64,000 nt of DNA, taken from Aeromonas eucrenophila. Lineage in GTDB: Bacteria > Pseudomonadota > Gammaproteobacteria > Enterobacterales > Aeromonadaceae. Numbering within the stretch: the stretch's first letter is position 1; each line of letters starts with the position of its first letter. The translations under genes were made by a program, and so were the position numbers. The DNA lies in NCBI RefSeq assembly GCF_000819865.1, contig NZ_CDDF01000003.1:578-64577 (forward strand). Direction: 5' to 3'. The notes beneath the pieces are model-generated. The model searched no databases and was not told where the DNA came from. It saw only the letters and a program-made list of their open reading frames with translations. Positions 59,341 through 64,000 of this stretch are shown here, one piece after another.

Positions 59341-59591
59341 TAACCAACTGTTTTAAAACAATTTAAATAAAAGCCCCCTCTAATGCAGAAGCACTGACAC
59401 TTGAAGGTTTTACGGCTATTTCGCCCTGAACGAGGGGCGGTACGGCTGATCGGCCCCATCGCAGGCGGCCGTTGAACGATAGTTACATCGGCTGACCTCG
59501 CTCATCACCTCTTGCTGCAGCCTCTGTAGCACGCCGCAATGCCCCATAGTCCGTCCTGCCAAGCGTCAGATCGGGAAACGGTGGCCCTGAT
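59341..59591. other. Intergenic stretch after aroE without a recognised gene
   Basis: About 250 bp between the spf-side RNAs and the aroE stop codon. It holds only a 43-codon minus-strand frame (59416-59547) without a convincing Shine-Dalgarno. I see no tRNA, terminator or repeat. Confidence 0.4.
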
Positions 59592-60413
59592 TCACAGTAT
59601 CCCCAGATTGCGCTTCAACTCTCGCAGTACCTGCTTGGTTCCGGGTCGGATGCCACGCCACACGGTGAACGCCTCGGCGGCCTGCTCCACCAGCATGCCC
59701 AACCCATCCATGGTCTGCCGGGCGCCGTGCTGTTTTGCCCAATGAATGAAGGGGGTGTCCGTCGCACCGTACATCATGTCGTAAATGGCGATATCGGCGT
59801 GGATCAGGGCTGATTCGAGGGGAGGCAAGTCACCCTGCAAGCTGGCGGAAGTGGAATTGATGATGAGATCGAACGGCCCCTGCAGCACCTCGTAGCGCTG
59901 GGCCACAACGGCCCCCAGTTCATGGAACTCGGCAGCCAGCTGTTCAGCTTTGGCATGGGTGCGGTTGGCGATCACCAGCTCGGCCGGTTGTTCGGCCAAC
60001 AAGGGGGCCAGCGCCCCCCGGGCCGCGCCACCCGCCCCGAGCAGCAGGATCCGGCTGCCCGCCAGAGTGATGCCGTGGGCCTTGAGATCCGCCACCAGAC
60101 CGGCCCCATCGGTATTGTCCCCGAGCAGCACGCCGTCGTCCGTCAGCTTGATGGTGTTGACCGCCCCCGCCAGCCTGGCCCTTGGACTCAGCCGATCGAC
60201 GAGGGAAAATGCCTGCTCCTTGAAGGGAACCGTCACGTTGCAACCCTTGCCTCCCTCGGCAAAGAAAGCGCGCAAGGCAAGGGCAAAGTCATCGACGGCA
60301 GGTTCTGAAAGACCGTACTCCAGCGCTTGCTGGGTCTGTCTGGCAAACAGGGTGTGGATAAAGGGGGACTTGCTATGGCGCACCGGGTGGCCAAAAACCA
60401 GATAACGATCCAT
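59592..60413 (-). CDS. aroE: Shikimate dehydrogenase
   Basis: NADPH-dependent reduction of 3-dehydroshikimate in aromatic amino acid synthesis. It has 273 residues from the ATG at 60411-60413; a TTG one codon earlier is ignored. The shikimate site [13 protein letters not shown], the catalytic lysine in [18 protein letters not shown] and the NADP loop [10 protein letters not shown] are all intact. It follows hemF but is separated by a terminator. Confidence 0.96.
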   Translation of the reverse strand: MDRYLVFGHPVRHSKSPFIHTLFARQTQQALEYGLSEPAVDDFALALRAFFAEGGKGCNVTVPFKEQAFSLVDRLSPRARLAGAVNTIKLTDDGVLLGDNTDGAGLVADLKAHGITLAGSRILLLGAGGAARGALAPLLAEQPAELVIANRTHAKAEQLAAEFHELGAVVAQRYEVLQGPFDLIINSTSASLQGDLPPLESALIHADIAIYDMMYGATDTPFIHWAKQHGARQTMDGLGMLVEQAAEAFTVWRGIRPGTKQVLRELKRNLGIL

Positions 60414-60485
60414 CAATGAGTTCCATCAGAAGGCGATAGTCCGATTTAACGGGTTTTCCCCCTCGGGAACAAGCCGAATATCGGC

Positions 60486-60512
60486 AACAAAAAGGGGCCG
60501 ATAAAGGCCCCT
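60486..60512 (-). terminator. Terminator of hemF
   Basis: A 7-bp stem AGGGGCC/GGCCCCT (60493-60499 with 60506-60512) and TTTTTG on the minus strand. It lies 5 bp after the hemF stop. Confidence 0.8.
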
Positions 60513-60516
60513 CTGC

Positions 60517-61460
<944 letters not shown>

Positions 61461-61527
61461 TTTTATTATGATGTCGCGACAGGGCTCGAGGCACGTCCGC
61501 TCTTTGACAAAAGAAAGTTCCCCCTTC

Positions 61528-62088
61528 TCAAGAAGGGCGAATGACGGCGCCGGTTCTGGCGTCCTTGATCTCGGATGGATTGGCCTGGCCGCCCACTTCG
61601 CCGGGCAGCACATAGGCCAGCAGTTGTGTCAGGGTTGCCCCTATGTCGGCGGTGCAACGGGCCGGCTCTTCACCGGTCAGGTTGGCACTGGTGGAGACCA
61701 GCGGCTTGCCATAGGCGCGGCACAGGGCCTGCACCTGAGGGTGGGCGCTGACTCGCACAGCCAGGGTATCGAAACGACCCGTCAACCAGGCTGGCGTTGT
61801 AGCGCGAGCCGGCATGATCCAGGTGAAGGGACCCGGCCAACTCGCCTGCACGCGAGCAAGCTGCTCGGGGCTGAGCTGGCTGAGGTCGATGTAATCCTGC
61901 AACTGCGCCACATCGGCGGCGATCAGGATCAAGCCCTTCTCCACCGGACGCTGCTTGATGGTCAGCAGGCGCTGCACCGCTGCCTCGGAGTCGGGATCAC
62001 AGCCCAAGCCAAACACGGCCTCGGTCGCATAGGCGATCACCCCGTCGGTGCGGAGGGCGGCAATCGCTTGTTCAAATTCATTTGGCAT
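61528..62088 (-). CDS. tsaC: Threonylcarbamoyl-AMP synthase
   Basis: Makes threonylcarbamoyl-AMP for the t6A modification of ANN-decoding tRNAs (YrdC/Sua5 family). The ATG at 62086-62088 gives 186 residues (190 in E. coli); upstream TTG is rejected. Landmarks are [34 protein letters not shown] and [16 protein letters not shown]. The TGA stop lies in the loop of a CCCTTC/GAAGGG hairpin (61522-61537). Confidence 0.94.
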   Translation of the reverse strand: MPNEFEQAIAALRTDGVIAYATEAVFGLGCDPDSEAAVQRLLTIKQRPVEKGLILIAADVAQLQDYIDLSQLSPEQLARVQASWPGPFTWIMPARATTPAWLTGRFDTLAVRVSAHPQVQALCRAYGKPLVSTSANLTGEEPARCTADIGATLTQLLAYVLPGEVGGQANPSEIKDARTGAVIRPS

Positions 62089-62100
62089 AAAAAATGCGGC

Positions 62101-62135
62101 AGCCAAGCTACCGCCTCATCACTTATTTGGATTGA
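62101..62135 (-). repeat. Remnant resembling the purE 3' end
   Basis: About 25-30 bp upstream of tsaC resemble the end of purE and its flank (62205-62234) at a 104-bp offset; for example CCGCCTCATCACTTATTTG against CCGCCTCATTACTTACTTG. The 138-bp gap between purE and tsaC is where purK lies in related bacteria. Confidence 0.45.
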
Positions 62136-62226
62136 ACCTGTTAGAGCCGCAGCCGCCGGTGCACATTCTCGCGTCCTGTTATCCAGGAAAAGCGCGAACC
62201 TGTCCGGCTGGCTGCCGCCTCATTAC

Positions 62227-62733
62227 TTACTTGAGCAGTTCAGCCTGCAGGGCGGCATCCTTGGCCATCACCTCTTCGGCATTCTTCTGGCGTTCCGCCC
62301 GTACCTTGGCCGCCAGCTCGTCATTACCGACCGCCAACATCTGGGCAGCCAGGTAACCTGCGTTCTTGGCGCCGGCTTTGCCGATCGCCACTGTCGCTAC
62401 CGGCACGCCACCCGGCATTTGCACGGTGGAGAGCAGCGCATCCAGGCCCTTGAGCGGACCGCCATCGATAGGCACTCCGATCACCGGGCGGGTGGTGATG
62501 CCGGCGACGGCACCGGCCAGGTGGGCAGCCAGCCCGGCAGCACAGATAAAGACCTTGCAGCCACGGGCTTCGGCATCGGTGACGTACTGATGCGTCGCCG
62601 CCGGAGTACGGTGCGCGGAGGTCACTTTCACTTCCACTGTGATATCAAAAGTCTTGAGGACTTCAAGGGTGGTTTGCATCACGGGGAAATCTGAGTCAGA
62701 GCCCATCAATACGGCAACAAAGGGTTTATTCAT
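62227..62733 (-). CDS. purE: N5-carboxyaminoimidazole ribonucleotide mutase
   Basis: Rearranges N5-CAIR to CAIR in purine synthesis. It has 168 residues. The class I PurE motifs are [34 protein letters not shown] and [20 protein letters not shown]. Class I PurE needs PurK to supply N5-CAIR, yet no purK follows here; it must be encoded elsewhere or have been lost. Confidence 0.95.
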   Translation of the reverse strand: MNKPFVAVLMGSDSDFPVMQTTLEVLKTFDITVEVKVTSAHRTPAATHQYVTDAEARGCKVFICAAGLAAHLAGAVAGITTRPVIGVPIDGGPLKGLDALLSTVQMPGGVPVATVAIGKAGAKNAGYLAAQMLAVGNDELAAKVRAERQKNAEEVMAKDAALQAELLK

Positions 62734-62807
62734 GGTGGGAATTTCCTTACTCCAAGTGGGGGGTTGAAGTTCGCCGAAAACGTTTCAATTTGGTTACGGC
62801 GGCGGGA

Positions 62808-63365
62808 TTATACCTGCTCAGTTTGATGGCCGCATTTCTTTTGCGGGCAGATCCAGCACAGATTTCCCCTCACTTTCTTCTCTACCATGATGCCCCAGCC
62901 ACATTTTGGACAGGGCATGGGGATCGGCTTGTCGTTAACCACATATTTACAATGGGGATAGCCGTCGCAGGAATAAAACTGTTTGCCGTAGCGGGAAGTG
63001 CGACTCACCAGATGGTTCTTGCCACACTCGGGACAGGGTATCTGGGTATCGTCGCTTTCCTGCAAGGATTCGATGTGCTGGCAGGCCGGATACTGGGTAC
63101 AACCCACAAACAGGCCGTAGCGCCCCTTCTTGATCGCCAGTGGCTGGCCGCAGTCTGGACAGGCAGAACCCTCGAGCACCTTCTCGATGTCGCGACCGGA
63201 GGGGGTCAGGGAGCGGATATAGTCGCAGGAGGGATAGGCGGAGCAACCGAGAAAAGGGCCATGCTTGCCCTGGCGGATCACCAGCTCGGCACCACACTGC
63301 GGGCAAGGTTCCCGCTCGAACGCAGGTTCGTGGGTGGAGAAAAGGTGATGATCGATCTTTGACAT
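62808..63365 (-). CDS. yrdD: Topoisomerase-type zinc-finger protein YrdD
   Basis: A 185-residue protein made of C4 zinc fingers like those at the C-terminus of topoisomerase I. Four Cys clusters are seen: CPQCGAELV...C, CPDCGQPLA...C, CPECGKNHL...C and CPKCGWGIM...C. The finger cores include GPFLGCSAYPSCDY and GLFVGCTQYPACQH. No catalytic domain, so a nucleic-acid-binding role is likely. Between smg and purE, as in many gammaproteobacteria. Confidence 0.9.
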   Translation of the reverse strand: MSKIDHHLFSTHEPAFEREPCPQCGAELVIRQGKHGPFLGCSAYPSCDYIRSLTPSGRDIEKVLEGSACPDCGQPLAIKKGRYGLFVGCTQYPACQHIESLQESDDTQIPCPECGKNHLVSRTSRYGKQFYSCDGYPHCKYVVNDKPIPMPCPKCGWGIMVEKKVRGNLCWICPQKKCGHQTEQV

Positions 63366-63420
63366 GGGCCGCGCCTTGAAATCCAGATGGTCTGAATTCT
63401 ACCAGCGCGGCACCGGACTG

Positions 63421-63894
63421 TCAGTGGATGACGCCGTCTGACTCATCAAACACCAGCTCTTCCATCTGCTGGTAGGCATTTTCACTGCCCGGTACGTTGA
63501 AAAGAACCATCATGACTACCCATTTGAGATCATCCAGCTCGATATCCGGTTTATCCAGCTCGAGCAGGCGCTCGATGCAGATCTCGCGGGTCTCGGCATT
63601 CAGTACCTGAGCCTGCTCCAGGAACAACAGGAAGCCGCGACACTCGGTGCCCAGACGAGCCAGCTCTTGCGGGGCATAGATCCGCATCGAACCTTGCGCG
63701 CTGGCGGTGACATACACCTCCCGCTCGCTGTCATGCAGATTGGCCAGCCGTTCCAGCCAGTTGAGCGCCTTCTCGATCTCGTCCGGATTGAAACCGGCCC
63801 GGCTCAGTTCGTCGGTGAGTTCATCCTGCTCGACCATCACATCTGCATCGCTGTGGATGTAGGTCTCGAAAAGGTACATCAATACATCAAACAT
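63421..63894 (-). CDS. smg: Smg (DUF494) protein
   Basis: A 157-residue protein of unknown function. The ATG at 63892-63894 gives the family start MFDVLMYLFETYIHSDADV, the same length as in E. coli. The C-terminal DDLKWVVMMVLFNVPGSENA and YQQMEELVFDE are strongly conserved. A GTG further upstream is rejected. It overlaps the end of dprA by 8 bp. Confidence 0.94.
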   Translation of the reverse strand: MFDVLMYLFETYIHSDADVMVEQDELTDELSRAGFNPDEIEKALNWLERLANLHDSEREVYVTASAQGSMRIYAPQELARLGTECRGFLLFLEQAQVLNAETREICIERLLELDKPDIELDDLKWVVMMVLFNVPGSENAYQQMEELVFDESDGVIH

Positions 63895-64000
63895 GATTCG
63901 CCCTCCTCGTTCTGACGTATCCACCGGCTACCGCCATCACTGCACCGGCCAGCTCCAGCTCTACCAACCTGCCGAGGACTTGCTCGACAGGAAGCCGGGA
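63887..64000 (-). CDS. dprA: DNA processing protein DprA, C-terminal end (partial)
   Basis: The last 37 codons run in from the window edge and stop at 63887-63889. The segment LVELELAGAVMAVAGGYVRT is typical of the winged-helix C-terminus of DprA, which loads RecA on incoming single strands in natural transformation. The order dprA-smg is as in E. coli. Identification rests on this short piece and the context. Confidence 0.8.
   Translation of the reverse strand, partial: SRLPVEQVLGRLVELELAGAVMAVAGGYVRTRRANHV

Noticed and set aside
59416..59547. 43-codon minus-strand frame downstream of aroE
   Set aside because: No clear Shine-Dalgarno, no recognisable motif and biased composition; likely chance.

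Overview
The window looks like a chromosomal segment of an Aeromonas-type gammaproteobacterium. This is inferred from the GC-rich coding sequence, ribosomal proteins close in length to those of E. coli, a Spot 42 RNA (spf) almost identical in its 5' part to the enterobacterial one, and E. coli/Vibrio-like gene neighbourhoods (yihI-csrC-engB-spf, glnA-glnL-glnG, dprA-smg-yrdD-purE-tsaC-hemF-aroE). I did no database search; genus is inference.

Layout. 1-13.9 kb, minus strand: the complete S10 (rpsJ to rpsQ), spc (rplN to rpmJ, with secY) and alpha (rpsM to rplQ, with rpoA) operons, each with its own promoter or leader signals. 14-23.8 kb: an EamA permease, ompR-envZ, greB, tex, two cell-surface or flagellum-like unknowns, bioH, a frameshifted comF and nfuA. 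23.8-29.2 kb: gpsA-secB-rhodanese (minus), then gpmI-envC (plus). 29.2-36 kb: a 156-bp MITE-like element abutting a chromosomal Qnr-family pentapeptide gene, then a gluconate/Entner-Doudoroff locus (gntR, eda, edd, gntK, a GntP permease) with three visible GntR-type operators. 36-47.5 kb: pssA, recG, an AsmA-like protein, yiiD, a methyltransferase-like protein, dtd, yihY and typA. 47.9-52.7 kb: glnA, a DUF4124 protein, glnL and glnG, with NtrC sites and a sigma-54 promoter. 52.8-57.7 kb: add, hemN, a DUF2489 protein, yihI, a CsrB/CsrC-type RNA and cytochrome c4. 57.9-64 kb: engB, Spot 42 flanked by two candidate small RNAs, then aroE, hemF, tsaC, purE, yrdD, smg and the end of dprA, all minus strand.

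How the genes work together. Most of the window is core growth machinery: translation, transcription (rpoA, greB, tex), protein export (secY, secB), envelope sensing (ompR-envZ), nitrogen assimilation and sugar-acid catabolism. Post-transcriptional regulators (Spot 42, the CsrB/C-type RNA) sit near engB as in E. coli.

The most unusual signal is a set of partial gene-end duplications: the recG 3' end (three copies, period 112 bp), the yihY 3' end (140-bp offset), the yiiD 5' end (122-bp offset), and weaker ones at gntK and purE. The copies differ by mostly synonymous changes, as if alleles from related strains had been joined imperfectly. I found no CRISPR array, tRNA, rRNA, prophage or recognisable defence system. 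The best candidates for undescribed biology are these scars, the MITE at the qnr stop codon and the unassigned small-RNA candidates around spf.
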